A DNA stretch of 64,000 nt. It comes from Hippea maritima DSM 10411. Lineage in GTDB: Bacteria; Campylobacterota_A; Desulfurellia; Desulfurellales; Hippeaceae. The notes under the pieces are model-generated. The model was not told where the DNA came from and searched no databases. It saw only the letters and a list, made by a program, of their open reading frames with translations. A program made the position numbers and the translations under genes. Positions 18,301 through 27,187 of the stretch are shown here, piece after piece (position 1 is the first letter of the stretch; each line of letters begins with the position of its first letter). The stretch is taken from contig NC_015318.1 in the NCBI RefSeq assembly GCF_000194135.1, positions 448,501 to 512,500 of the forward strand. The letters run 5' to 3'.

Positions 18301-19634
18301 TAGAGTTAAAGACTACTCTTGATGTGAACTTAGGTCTTATACTCACGCCGAGACTCGATTTATCACTTAAAATATTGGCAATGAATGTTACCCAGATAGA
18401 GGAACATCTAAAGAAGATTATGACCGAAAACCCATTAGTTAAATTAGACGAAGGTATAAAGGTTGAAAAACGGCCGCTGCCTGAGGATAAGTTTAAGGAA
18501 ATAGAGGAATCGTACAGACAGCATTTCGATGGTGAGGATTTTGTATCTGATATAATTGAGGTTACAGTGTCAAAGGAGGAAACATTAGAAGACAAACTTC
18601 TTTTGCAACTTAGGCATGAATTGAGCTTAACTGGCCATGATGAAGAGATAGCAAGGCATATTATTTATAACATAAATGAAAAAGGTTTTTTAGCTTTAAA
18701 TCCCCAAGATATAGCAGATAAACTAAAGGTTTCTATTGATAGGGTGGAGTTTTTAAGAAGGCAGGTTATGAATCTTGAGCCTTTAGGGTGCGGCTGTTTG
18801 GATTCTAAGGAATTTCTGCTTCTTCAGGCCGAGTCAGAGAAGGATGTTGGCCTAAGAAAGCGCTTGATGGAGCTTATAGATACTTTAGAAGGCATTAAAA
18901 AACCCAATTTAAAAAAGATAAGGGATATATTAGGTTGGCCTGAGGATTTATTCAGAGAAGTTATTGAAAGATTTAGAGGTTTTATGCTTTATCCGCTTGA
19001 ATATTATACCTCATCTGAATATAGGGACTATATCGAACCGGATATATATGTAAAAAGGGTAAACTCTGAGCTTGTTGCAATACTCAACGATAGAGGGTTG
19101 AGTGGCGTTAGCATTGATGAGGAGATGTTGAATGTATATTTAAAGGATGGAAATGCAGAGGAGTTCATAAAGGAGAAATACAAGCAGATTAAAGAATTCA
19201 TGCTTGCCGTTTCAAATAGAAATAAAACGCTTTTGAAAACTGTAAATGTAATCCTAAAAAGGCAAAGGAAGTTTTTTGAAGATGGCACTATAATGCCTCT
19301 AACGCGTAAAGAAATAGCTGCTATATTGGGATTTAATGTTTCAACAATAACCAGAGCTGTTGCCAATAAATACTTAGAGTTTGAAGGAAAGATTTTGCCA
19401 CTTAGTAAGTTTTTCTCAAGTGGTATATCTGAAAGTGTTTCAAAAGATTATGTCAAGGATTTAATAGAAAAGATGATAAAGGATGAGGATAAGCTAAATC
19501 CGTTAAGTGATGATCAAATAAAAGAAGAGCTTGGAAAAATGGGGATAAATCTTACACGTAGAACGATAACAAAATACAGAAAAGAGATGAATATACCAAG
19601 CAGTAGGGAAAGAAAATGTCAAGATATGCTATAG
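18297..19634 (+). CDS. rpoN: RNA polymerase sigma-54 factor
   Basis: Alternative sigma factor that needs enhancer-binding ATPases. Region I is at the N-terminus (LSLKILAMNVTQIEEHLKK followed by ENPLV). The core-binding middle region is followed by an HTH (TRKEIAAILGFNVSTITRAV) and the RpoN box TRRTITKYR near the C-terminus. ATG 18297 overlaps the lptB TGA. At 445 residues it is complete. No enhancer-binding protein is encoded in the window. The hpf-ptsN-rapZ genes that usually follow it are about 40 kb away. Confidence 0.95.
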   Translation: MIELKTTLDVNLGLILTPRLDLSLKILAMNVTQIEEHLKKIMTENPLVKLDEGIKVEKRPLPEDKFKEIEESYRQHFDGEDFVSDIIEVTVSKEETLEDKLLLQLRHELSLTGHDEEIARHIIYNINEKGFLALNPQDIADKLKVSIDRVEFLRRQVMNLEPLGCGCLDSKEFLLLQAESEKDVGLRKRLMELIDTLEGIKKPNLKKIRDILGWPEDLFREVIERFRGFMLYPLEYYTSSEYRDYIEPDIYVKRVNSELVAILNDRGLSGVSIDEEMLNVYLKDGNAEEFIKEKYKQIKEFMLAVSNRNKTLLKTVNVILKRQRKFFEDGTIMPLTRKEIAAILGFNVSTITRAVANKYLEFEGKILPLSKFFSSGISESVSKDYVKDLIEKMIKDEDKLNPLSDDQIKEELGKMGINLTRRTITKYRKEMNIPSSRERKCQDML

Positions 19635-21685
19635 CTATTTTAAACTTTTTGTCGGCAAAAGACTATAAACCGTTAAGCGGCTCTGAGTTGCGTAAGGCTT
19701 TGGGTGTTTCTAAAAAAAGGAAAACGGCCTTTTATAAGGAACTAAGAAGACTAAAAAAAGAAGGAAAGATAAAAAAAATATCAAAAAGTAGATATGTCAT
19801 AGCTTTAAAAAAATCTCAAACGCCCCTTCTTAAGGGAACTCTTCTTAAAAGAAGTGGATTTTTCTATTTAAGAAAAGGGGAAGATGAAGTTAAACTGCCC
19901 CAACTTATTAATACCGTAAATGCAACAGAGGGCGATGAAATAATAGTTAAACTGCAAAAAAGCAATATAGGAATAACATCCAAGGTTGTAAAGGTACTAA
20001 AACGCAGGCTTAAGAACGTCATAGGTTACCTGGTAAAAACCCCCAGAGGATGGATTGTTAATCCTACAGATAGGAAAGTACCCTTTGTTATTAGCGTAGG
20101 GAAGATAGATAAGAAGCTAAAAGAAGGGTGGCTGGTATTAGTTGAGATTATATCTTTTGTTGAGGGCAAACATACAACTGTTAAAGGCAAAATAGTTAAA
20201 GTTTACGGTGATCCTTATCAGTTAAAGATAGATAAAGAGGTTGTTATAGATAAATTTGGCCTGCCTTATGAATTCTCAACAGAGGTTGAAAGAGAACTTG
20301 AGATGATAGCAGAACCAACAGAGGATGAATTTAGAAAAAGAACTGATTTTAGGAACTTGCCTACAATAACCATAGACGGTGAAGATGCGCGGGACTTTGA
20401 TGATGCTATAGATGTCGAAAGGACACAAACAGGCTATAGGCTTTATGTTCATATAGCCGATGTATCTAATTATGTAAAAAAAGGCATGAGTCTTGATAAG
20501 GAAGCCCTTCAGAGAGGTTTTAGTGTATACTTTCCCGAAGCTGTTATACCTATGCTGCCGTTTAAGCTGTCAAATGATGTCTGCTCATTGGTTCCTGATG
20601 AAGATAGGCTTAGTGTTAGTGTTATCATGGAAATTTCAAAAAAAGGTGTTATTAAAAGCTATGATATCAAAGAGAGTGTAATAAGAAACAAGCGGAGGAT
20701 GACATATAAGGGTGTTCAAGGCATTCTTGATGGCCAAATCAAAGATGAGCAGTGGCTAAAAGATAGGCTTGTGATTATGCGTGAGCTTGCTAAAACCTTA
20801 CGCAGTAGAAGATTTAAAAAGGGGAGCCTTGATTTGGATATACCCGAACCCAAGGTGATAGTAGAGGACGATAAGATTATTGAAATAAAAGAAAGGGAGC
20901 ACTTGTTTTCACATTCTATTATTGAAGAGTTCATGCTTGCGGCTAATCTGTGTGTTGCCGATTTTTTAAGTAGGCATTATGAAAAATATATTCGTAGGGT
21001 GCATGATGACCCAGATCCGGTAAAGTTGAGTGTTCTTATTGCTTTTTTGAGGAAGATGGGCGTAAAATTCGAATTGCAGGATGAAATTACATCAAAGGAG
21101 CTTCAGAAAATTTTAAAATCCATAAAGGATGAAAAGCTTAAGAAAATTGTATCTCAACTCATGCTAAGGTCTTTAAAAAGGGCCGAATACTCAACTCAAA
21201 GCAAAGGGCATTTTGCGCTCCATTTTGAAAATTACACGCATTTTACCTCACCTATAAGACGCTACCCAGATCTTGTAGTTCACAGAATGATTAAGGCTGT
21301 TTTAGAGAAGAAAAGGGAATCATTTGATAATCTTGAAGATATAACATCAACTATAAAAGAGAGAGAGCTTACAACGGAAAATGCTATGTTCTATATGAAC
21401 GATATAAAGGCGGCGCATTTTATGAGACAATACATAGGTGAGGTTTTTGATGCGACTATAACAACTATAATTCCAAGCGGTTTTTTTGTGAGATTAAAAG
21501 AGCATTTCGTTGAGGGGTTTGTGGCAGTCTCAAGCCTGAAGGATGACTATTATGAATATGTTGAGTATATGTATGCAATGGTTGGCAAGAGAAAAAAGAA
21601 GATATTTAGGTTAGGTGACGATGTGAGGGTGATGGTGGTTAATGTAGATAAATTTGCAGGTGAAATAGACTTTACGGTTGCTTAA
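19616..21685 (+). CDS. rnr: ribonuclease R
   Basis: 3'-5' exoribonuclease of the RNB family. Residues 1-65 form a winged helix (LSGSELRKALGVSKKRKTAF), followed by cold-shock-like domains. The RNB domain carries DGEDARDFDDAIDVE with its metal-binding aspartates, then HYTHF-type FTSPIRRYPDLVVHR, and an S1 domain ends the protein. At 689 residues it is short of the E. coli enzyme because it lacks the long basic C-terminal tail. It overlaps rpoN by 19 bases. Confidence 0.92.
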   Translation: MSRYAIAILNFLSAKDYKPLSGSELRKALGVSKKRKTAFYKELRRLKKEGKIKKISKSRYVIALKKSQTPLLKGTLLKRSGFFYLRKGEDEVKLPQLINTVNATEGDEIIVKLQKSNIGITSKVVKVLKRRLKNVIGYLVKTPRGWIVNPTDRKVPFVISVGKIDKKLKEGWLVLVEIISFVEGKHTTVKGKIVKVYGDPYQLKIDKEVVIDKFGLPYEFSTEVERELEMIAEPTEDEFRKRTDFRNLPTITIDGEDARDFDDAIDVERTQTGYRLYVHIADVSNYVKKGMSLDKEALQRGFSVYFPEAVIPMLPFKLSNDVCSLVPDEDRLSVSVIMEISKKGVIKSYDIKESVIRNKRRMTYKGVQGILDGQIKDEQWLKDRLVIMRELAKTLRSRRFKKGSLDLDIPEPKVIVEDDKIIEIKEREHLFSHSIIEEFMLAANLCVADFLSRHYEKYIRRVHDDPDPVKLSVLIAFLRKMGVKFELQDEITSKELQKILKSIKDEKLKKIVSQLMLRSLKRAEYSTQSKGHFALHFENYTHFTSPIRRYPDLVVHRMIKAVLEKKRESFDNLEDITSTIKERELTTENAMFYMNDIKAAHFMRQYIGEVFDATITTIIPSGFFVRLKEHFVEGFVAVSSLKDDYYEYVEYMYAMVGKRKKKIFRLGDDVRVMVVNVDKFAGEIDFTVA

Positions 21686-21686
21686 A

Positions 21687-21920
21687 ATGGGGGTTGTTAA
21701 TATAGGTTTCGGTAATTTTGTTAATACTGACAGGATTGTTGCGATAGTCAATCCAGCATCGGCTCCTATAAAAAGACTTAGAGAGCAGCTAGAAAAAGAA
21801 GGCAAAGTTATAGACGCAACTCAGGGTAGGAAAACAAGGGCTATAGTAATTATGGATTCTGGTCATGTTGTGCTTTCTGGAATTGCTGTTAACACATTAG
21901 CTGAAAGGGTAGGTCAATGA
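21687..21920 (+). CDS. DUF370/RemA-like regulatory protein
   Basis: A 77-residue protein of the DUF370 family, starting MGVVNIGFGNFVNTDRIVAIV, with IDATQGRKTRAIVIMDSGHVVLS as the conserved core. In Bacillus, RemA is a DNA-binding regulator of matrix genes; outside Firmicutes the role is unproven. A position next to gmk is common for this family. ATG 21687 is one base after the rnr stop. The frame also reaches TTG 21678. It overlaps gmk by four bases. Confidence 0.82.
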   Translation: MGVVNIGFGNFVNTDRIVAIVNPASAPIKRLREQLEKEGKVIDATQGRKTRAIVIMDSGHVVLSGIAVNTLAERVGQ

Positions 21921-22567
21921 AGGGTGTTATATTTGTTGTTTCATCCCCAACAGGCGCAGGGAAAACGACCATTTGCGATGCTATAAGAAAAAAGAGGGAT
22001 GATGTTGAACGGGTTATAACCCATACTACAAGGAGCCCAAGAGACGGAGAAAAAAATGGCGTTGATTACTACTTTGTTAGTATAGAAGAGTTTAAGAATA
22101 AGTTAAAAAAGGGGGAATTCATAGAGTATGCTACTGTGCATGGGCATTTCTATGGAACAACAAAGGGTGCTCTGGATGATGTTATAAGTTCCGGGAAGCA
22201 TCCTCTACTTGCAATAGATGTACAAGGTGCTAAAAATGTGATGAATACATTTGACAGAGTTGTCAGTATATTTATACTTCCACCGTCGTTCGATGAGTGG
22301 ATTAGACGTATCAAGAACGACAAAAAGAGGGATAATCTCGAGGTGAGGCTTAAGACAGCTCTGAGAGAGCTGGTAAGCCTTGAAGGTTTTGACTATTGCA
22401 TTATTAATGATAAGCTTGAGGGTGCTGTTGAGGCTTTGAATAATATAATAGATTCATCCTTGCTTAAGATGGACTTTTTTAAGGATAACTACTTAAAACT
22501 TGCCGATGATTTGAGATTGGAAATAGAAAAATACATGGAGGTGAACGATGGAGATATTTATACCTGA
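21917..22567 (+). CDS. gmk: guanylate kinase
   Basis: Phosphorylates GMP to GDP. The P-loop SPTGAGKT is at residues 10-17, followed by HTTRSPRDGEKNGVDYYFV, the GMP-binding region, and EYATVHGHFYGT. At 216 residues it is slightly longer than usual. In the common gmk-rpoZ-spoT arrangement it links guanine nucleotide supply to ppGpp control. It overlaps rpoZ by 20 bases. Confidence 0.95.
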   Translation: MKGVIFVVSSPTGAGKTTICDAIRKKRDDVERVITHTTRSPRDGEKNGVDYYFVSIEEFKNKLKKGEFIEYATVHGHFYGTTKGALDDVISSGKHPLLAIDVQGAKNVMNTFDRVVSIFILPPSFDEWIRRIKNDKKRDNLEVRLKTALRELVSLEGFDYCIINDKLEGAVEALNNIIDSSLLKMDFFKDNYLKLADDLRLEIEKYMEVNDGDIYT

Positions 22568-22751
22568 AATAATAAATGGGGCATTAAGACATTTTCCAAG
22601 TAGGTATGAGCTTGTTAGGGTTGCTGCAATTAGAGCTAATTCGCTATTCAGAGGAGACAAGCCTTTAATAAGCAATAGTTTCGCATCTGCTCATAAAAAC
22701 ACTATTGTTAGCCTTATGGAGATTAAAGAGGGATTGTGGAAGAAAAAATAG
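22548..22751 (+). CDS. rpoZ: RNA polymerase omega subunit
   Basis: Small subunit of 67 residues that helps assemble RNA polymerase and, in many bacteria, forms part of a ppGpp site. It shows the omega pattern SRYELVRVAAIRANSL with a downstream NPLI/KPLI-like segment and K-N-T-I-V-S-L-M-E-I-K-E-G. Its position between gmk and spoT is classical. GGAGG precedes the ATG, and the 3' end overlaps spoT by 16 bases. Confidence 0.85.
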   Translation: MEIFIPEIINGALRHFPSRYELVRVAAIRANSLFRGDKPLISNSFASAHKNTIVSLMEIKEGLWKKK

Positions 22752-24904
22752 ATCCTCAAATTCAGAAGCTTTATGATGAGTTTAAGAAAGAGATAAAGAT
22801 AGATTTTGATGAAAAGCGGTTAGATAAGGCTTTTCTTTATGCCTATCAGAAGCATAAAAATCAAAAAAGGGCATCCGGTGAAAGCTATATAATCCATCCT
22901 ATACATGTTGCCAGGATAGTTAATCAGTTTTACCTGGATGAAAATAGCCTTATAGCTGCTCTTCTGCATGATGTTTTGGAAGATACAGAAGCCACGGTAG
23001 ATGATATAAATAACTTTTTTGGTGATGATGTTCTGTTTTTAGTAGAAGCTTTAACAAAAATAAGCAAGGTTAGATATAAAAGCAGCGAAGAGAACCAAGC
23101 CGACAATTTTAGGAAAATGATTGTGGCCATGGCAAGTGATTTGAGGGTTATACTTATAAAGCTTGCCGATAGGCTGCATAATATGCGCACAATTTGTTAC
23201 TTAAAAGAAGAGAAACAGAAACGAATAGCTAAAGAAACATTGGATATCTATGCCCCTATAGCTCATAGGCTCGGTATTTACTGGCTTAAGTCCGAACTTG
23301 AAGATTTGAGCTTTAAATACCTCTACCCGAAGGAATATGAAGAGATAGAGAAAAAGGTAAAAGAGACGATTCAAAAAAAGCAAGAAGTAATAAAATTTGT
23401 CGAGAATAAGATAAAACAGGACATGGAAGAAGCGTCTATAAAATGCGAGGTCTCAGGCAGACTTAAGCATCTTTATAGTATCTATACAAAAATGCAAAGA
23501 AAAAGGGTAGACTTTGATGGTATTTATGATCTACTTGCCGTTAGAATAATTACAGAGTCAGAGAAAGATTGCTATGCTGCTTTGGGTATTATTCATAAGA
23601 ACTACAAGCCGTTGCCTGGTAGATTTAAGGACTACATAGCCCTACCCAAGCAAAACATGTATCAATCTTTACACACTACCGTTTTTGGCCCCAGCGATAT
23701 AGTTGTTGAGATACAGATAAGAACTAAGCGAATGCATGAGATTGCAGAAGAAGGAATCGCGGCTCACTATAAATACAAAGAGAATAAGGTTAGTATAATA
23801 GACAAGCATGATAAACAATTTCTGTGGCTCAGACATTTGCTTAAATGGCAAAAAGAGGTTAGAAACCCCAAAGAGTTTCTGAATACGGTTAAGGTTGACT
23901 TATTCAGGGGTGAGGTCTATGTATTTACGCCTGCTGGAGATTTGAAGGTTTTGCCTAGGGGCGCTACTCCTGTAGATTTTGCTTATGCTATACATACAGA
24001 GGTAGGCAATAGATGTGTAGGCGCAAGAGTTAATGGCAGAATTGTGCCTTTGAATTATAAACTTTCCAATGGCGATATTGTTGAGATATTTACACAAGCC
24101 AACCATTCACCAAGTAAGGATTGGCTTAAGTTTGTTGTTACCAGTAAAGCAAGAAGTAGAATAAAGCAAAAGGTAAGAGAGAAGGAGAAAGCTGAGGCTA
24201 TTGAGATAGGCAAAGGGATACTCTCAAAAGAGTTATCCAAGATAAACAAAGGGCTTCAGAATTTTCTTAAGGAAGAGAAATTGCAGGAATCTCTGTCTTA
24301 TTTTGGCTGCAATAGTATAGATAATCTATTTGAAAAGATTGGATTTTTAAAAATCCATCCGTCAAGTGTTATTTCAAGGGTATACCCTACAGAGAAGAAA
24401 AAGTCTAAAAAAGCTCTTGTAAAAAGCGATGTTTATAAGATAAAAGTGAATGGTTCGGATGACATAGTTTTTAAACTTGCCAAGTGCTGTAATCCTGTAT
24501 ATGGAGATGAGATAGTAGGCTATATTACCAGAAATAGGGGTATAATAATACACAGACTTGACTGCGAAAATGTAAAAAGAATAGGCTATGATAGTGATAG
24601 ACTTGTTGAAGTTGAATGGGACGGCTCAATAAAACATAATATGCCAGTCAAGTTCAGGGTGAAAGTAAAGAATAAAAAGGGTATTTTGGCAAGGATTACC
24701 AATGTACTCTACAACATGGATATTGACTTAAATAATCTCAAAGTTATATTTTTAGACAAGGCCCATACAACCGTGATCTTCGACATGGATATAGATGTTT
24801 CGAGTAAATTTGAGTTAGAAAGACTTATAGAGACGCTTAAAAAGGATGAGGATGTGATAGATATAGAAAGAGGTAAAACTTATTATAGAAAGAATAGGCG
24901 GTGA
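22736..24904 (+). CDS. spoT: bifunctional (p)ppGpp synthetase/hydrolase
   Basis: Long RSH protein of 722 residues. The hydrolase domain has His78-Asp79 in LLHDVLEDTEA, so hydrolysis is expected. The synthetase domain has RFKDYIALPKQNMYQSLHTT; the basic RFKD motif is typical of bifunctional enzymes. The usual NGYQSLH is NMYQSLH here, a small oddity. A TGS domain (VYVFTPAGDLKVLPRGATP) and a C-terminal ACT domain follow. The start is GTG 22736 with AGAGGG upstream; no ATG exists near the N-terminus. Confidence 0.92.
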   Translation: MEEKIDPQIQKLYDEFKKEIKIDFDEKRLDKAFLYAYQKHKNQKRASGESYIIHPIHVARIVNQFYLDENSLIAALLHDVLEDTEATVDDINNFFGDDVLFLVEALTKISKVRYKSSEENQADNFRKMIVAMASDLRVILIKLADRLHNMRTICYLKEEKQKRIAKETLDIYAPIAHRLGIYWLKSELEDLSFKYLYPKEYEEIEKKVKETIQKKQEVIKFVENKIKQDMEEASIKCEVSGRLKHLYSIYTKMQRKRVDFDGIYDLLAVRIITESEKDCYAALGIIHKNYKPLPGRFKDYIALPKQNMYQSLHTTVFGPSDIVVEIQIRTKRMHEIAEEGIAAHYKYKENKVSIIDKHDKQFLWLRHLLKWQKEVRNPKEFLNTVKVDLFRGEVYVFTPAGDLKVLPRGATPVDFAYAIHTEVGNRCVGARVNGRIVPLNYKLSNGDIVEIFTQANHSPSKDWLKFVVTSKARSRIKQKVREKEKAEAIEIGKGILSKELSKINKGLQNFLKEEKLQESLSYFGCNSIDNLFEKIGFLKIHPSSVISRVYPTEKKKSKKALVKSDVYKIKVNGSDDIVFKLAKCCNPVYGDEIVGYITRNRGIIIHRLDCENVKRIGYDSDRLVEVEWDGSIKHNMPVKFRVKVKNKKGILARITNVLYNMDIDLNNLKVIFLDKAHTTVIFDMDIDVSSKFELERLIETLKKDEDVIDIERGKTYYRKNRR

Positions 24905-24909
24905 TAAAG

Positions 24910-25953
24910 ATGTTCAAGTCGTTGATTAACTATTTTTCTAATGATTTGGCTGTAGATTTGGGTACTGCAAACACGCTTGTGTATGTTAAAGGTAGAGGGA
25001 TAGTTTTAAATGAACCTAGTGTTGTTGCCGTAAAAACCGACTCAAAGGGTTCAAAGAAAGTCTTAAGCGTTGGTAAAGAAGCCAAAGAGATGGTTGGAAG
25101 AACACCTGGTAACATAGAGGCTATAAAGCCGCTGAAAGATGGTGTTATAGCTGATTTTGAAGTTACAGAAAGAATGTTAAGGTATTTTATTAAGAAATCA
25201 AAGAATAAACGCAGTATTTTTAAGCCTCGCATAATTATAGCTGTACCTCATGGAATAACTCAGGTTGAAAAAAAGGCCGTAAAGGAGTCGGCTATAGATG
25301 CTGGAGCCAGAGAGGTTTATTTAGTAGAAGAGCCTATGGCAGCTGCAATAGGGGCAGATTTACCAGTGCAGGATGCCGTGGGTAGCATGGTAGTTGATAT
25401 AGGCGGAGGCACAACTGAGGTTGCCGTTATCTCGCTTGGTGGTATAGTTCACAGTGTTTCTGTCAGGGTAGGTGGCGACAAGATGGACACGGCTATAGTT
25501 AATTATATAAAAAAACAATATAGCATACTAATAGGTGAAAGTACAGCTGAGGCGATAAAGATAGAGTTTGGTAGCGTTTATCCTTCTGAAGATGAAGAGG
25601 AGGATAACGAGCCCATAATTGTCAAGGGTATTGACTTGATAACAGGTGTTCCAACGTCCATAGAGGTTACCATTGATGAGATAAGAAAAGCATTAAGGGA
25701 GCCTGTGAATGTTATAGTGGCTTCCGTTAAAGATGCCTTGGAAAAAACACCACCTGAACTTGCAAGTGACATAGTAGATAACGGCATCATGTTAACTGGT
25801 GGTGGTGCATTGATAAAAGGATTGGATAAGCTAATACATAAAGAAACTGGTCTGACTGTGAAGGTATTCGATGAGGCTTTATTTGCCGTTGTTAAGGGTG
25901 TTGGTATGATATTGGACAATATAGATTTGCTGGGTGAAGTTACCATAGATTGA
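24910..25953 (+). CDS. mreB: rod-shape actin homologue MreB
   Basis: Bacterial actin that directs lateral-wall synthesis. The phosphate-binding motifs LAVDLGTANTLVYVKG near the N-terminus and VVDIGGGTTEVAVISLGG are present, followed by LTGGGALIKGLD. Start ATG 24910 has GGCGGTG five bases upstream; GTG 24901 in the same frame overlaps the spoT stop and is the alternative. The length is 347 residues. First gene of mreB-mreC-mreD-mrdA. Confidence 0.95.
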   Translation: MFKSLINYFSNDLAVDLGTANTLVYVKGRGIVLNEPSVVAVKTDSKGSKKVLSVGKEAKEMVGRTPGNIEAIKPLKDGVIADFEVTERMLRYFIKKSKNKRSIFKPRIIIAVPHGITQVEKKAVKESAIDAGAREVYLVEEPMAAAIGADLPVQDAVGSMVVDIGGGTTEVAVISLGGIVHSVSVRVGGDKMDTAIVNYIKKQYSILIGESTAEAIKIEFGSVYPSEDEEEDNEPIIVKGIDLITGVPTSIEVTIDEIRKALREPVNVIVASVKDALEKTPPELASDIVDNGIMLTGGGALIKGLDKLIHKETGLTVKVFDEALFAVVKGVGMILDNIDLLGEVTID

Positions 25954-26726
25954 TGAGATGGATTTTAATATACATAGTTGTTGCCTTTTTATTGAATGTC
26001 ACCGTAAATGTTTACCCCCCGGCGGCCAATTTTTTACAAAAAGGGGTTTTTAGTGTTTTAATGGGATTATCCTATCCCATATCCAAGGGCTTGAGCGTTG
26101 TTCAGGAAGGAATTAATAAATACCTGGTTTTGATTTCTACAGAGGAGGAAAATAGAAGCCTAAAATTTCAACTTTCCAAATGTATTTTGATAAACAAAGA
26201 GCTTACGAAATTTAGGTTTATAAAATCTTCAGATATACCTCAAGACAATCTTTTGGAAGCTACATTTTCATTTAAAGGCAACTTTAGAAGCGATGAAATA
26301 TATCTATATATTAACAAAAAGCTTAATTTAAATAAGAACTACTGTTTTGTATTATCAGATAAACTGTCTTTAGTTGGTATAATAAAAGATAATATAAGGG
26401 GTGATATATACTCTGCCGAGACGGTCTTTAACCCTTCTTTTGTTGCTGATGTATTTATAAAGTCGGATAACTCTACATACAAAGCTCTTTTTATAGGTTC
26501 TGAATATTCCCCTAAGGTTGAGTTTTTGGATCCAAATGTTAAGGTAAAACAGGGGGATAAGGTGTTTACTACAGGAGCTTTGAATATATACCCTTATGGC
26601 CTGTTTATAGGAAGGGTTATCTCGATTGATGATGTGAACGGCTATTATAAAGTGGCGCATCTTAAGATAGATAGGAGCTTTTTTAACAATTGGAAGGTGT
26701 TTGTTTTATGCAGAAAGAAATTTTAA
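25953..26726 (+). CDS. mreC: rod-shape protein MreC
   Basis: Inner-membrane protein with one N-terminal transmembrane segment (residues about 4-18, WILIYIVVAFLLNV) and a periplasmic part. A short coiled coil near residues 60-90 is followed by two beta domains; VKQGDKVFTTGALNIYPYGLFIGRV is the recognisable MreC block. At 257 residues it is slightly short. Its ATG overlaps the last base of the mreB stop codon. It scaffolds the elongasome between MreB and PBP2. Confidence 0.9.
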   Translation: MRWILIYIVVAFLLNVTVNVYPPAANFLQKGVFSVLMGLSYPISKGLSVVQEGINKYLVLISTEEENRSLKFQLSKCILINKELTKFRFIKSSDIPQDNLLEATFSFKGNFRSDEIYLYINKKLNLNKNYCFVLSDKLSLVGIIKDNIRGDIYSAETVFNPSFVADVFIKSDNSTYKALFIGSEYSPKVEFLDPNVKVKQGDKVFTTGALNIYPYGLFIGRVISIDDVNGYYKVAHLKIDRSFFNNWKVFVLCRKKF

Positions 26727-27187
26727 GCCCAAACCCGCTTGTAGGTTTTCTTCTCGTATTTGTATTTGCTTTATTTGGGGCTCAAATCATTAATTTTATA
26801 TATATAACACCTTTTATTTTGCCGTTTTTATTGCTTTTGTTTAGTGTAGATTTTGCTTTGAGGTTAGAGAAGCCCGAGGGATTTCATCTCGGAGGGTTTA
26901 TTTTTGGTTTTATATCTGATGTATTGATATTTAAGCACTTTTTTATTCTTTGTGTTTTATTTCCTGTGGGTATATCCTTAACTGCCCGTCTTATAGAGTA
27001 TCTTCAGTTTAATAGAAATCATGTGTTTTTAGGTTTATCCCTTGTGTATGCCTTGTTTGTTTATTATATTGGCAGTCCAATTGCCGTTTCTGTATTTTCT
27101 GCTTTGATGAGCCTGTTTTTTGTGTTTATTCTGGATTTTATATTTTTAAAGATTATGAAAAAAGGTATAAATGCCGAGGCGAGATAG
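26708..27187 (+). CDS. mreD: rod-shape protein MreD
   Basis: A 159-residue integral membrane protein with about five hydrophobic segments and few charged residues, in the canonical place between mreC and mrdA. Sequence conservation of MreD is low, so the call rests on topology, length and position. ATG 26708 is chosen because AAGGTG precedes it, giving a 19-base overlap with mreC. It overlaps mrdA by 17 bases. Confidence 0.85.
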   Translation: MQKEILSPNPLVGFLLVFVFALFGAQIINFIYITPFILPFLLLLFSVDFALRLEKPEGFHLGGFIFGFISDVLIFKHFFILCVLFPVGISLTARLIEYLQFNRNHVFLGLSLVYALFVYYIGSPIAVSVFSALMSLFFVFILDFIFLKIMKKGINAEAR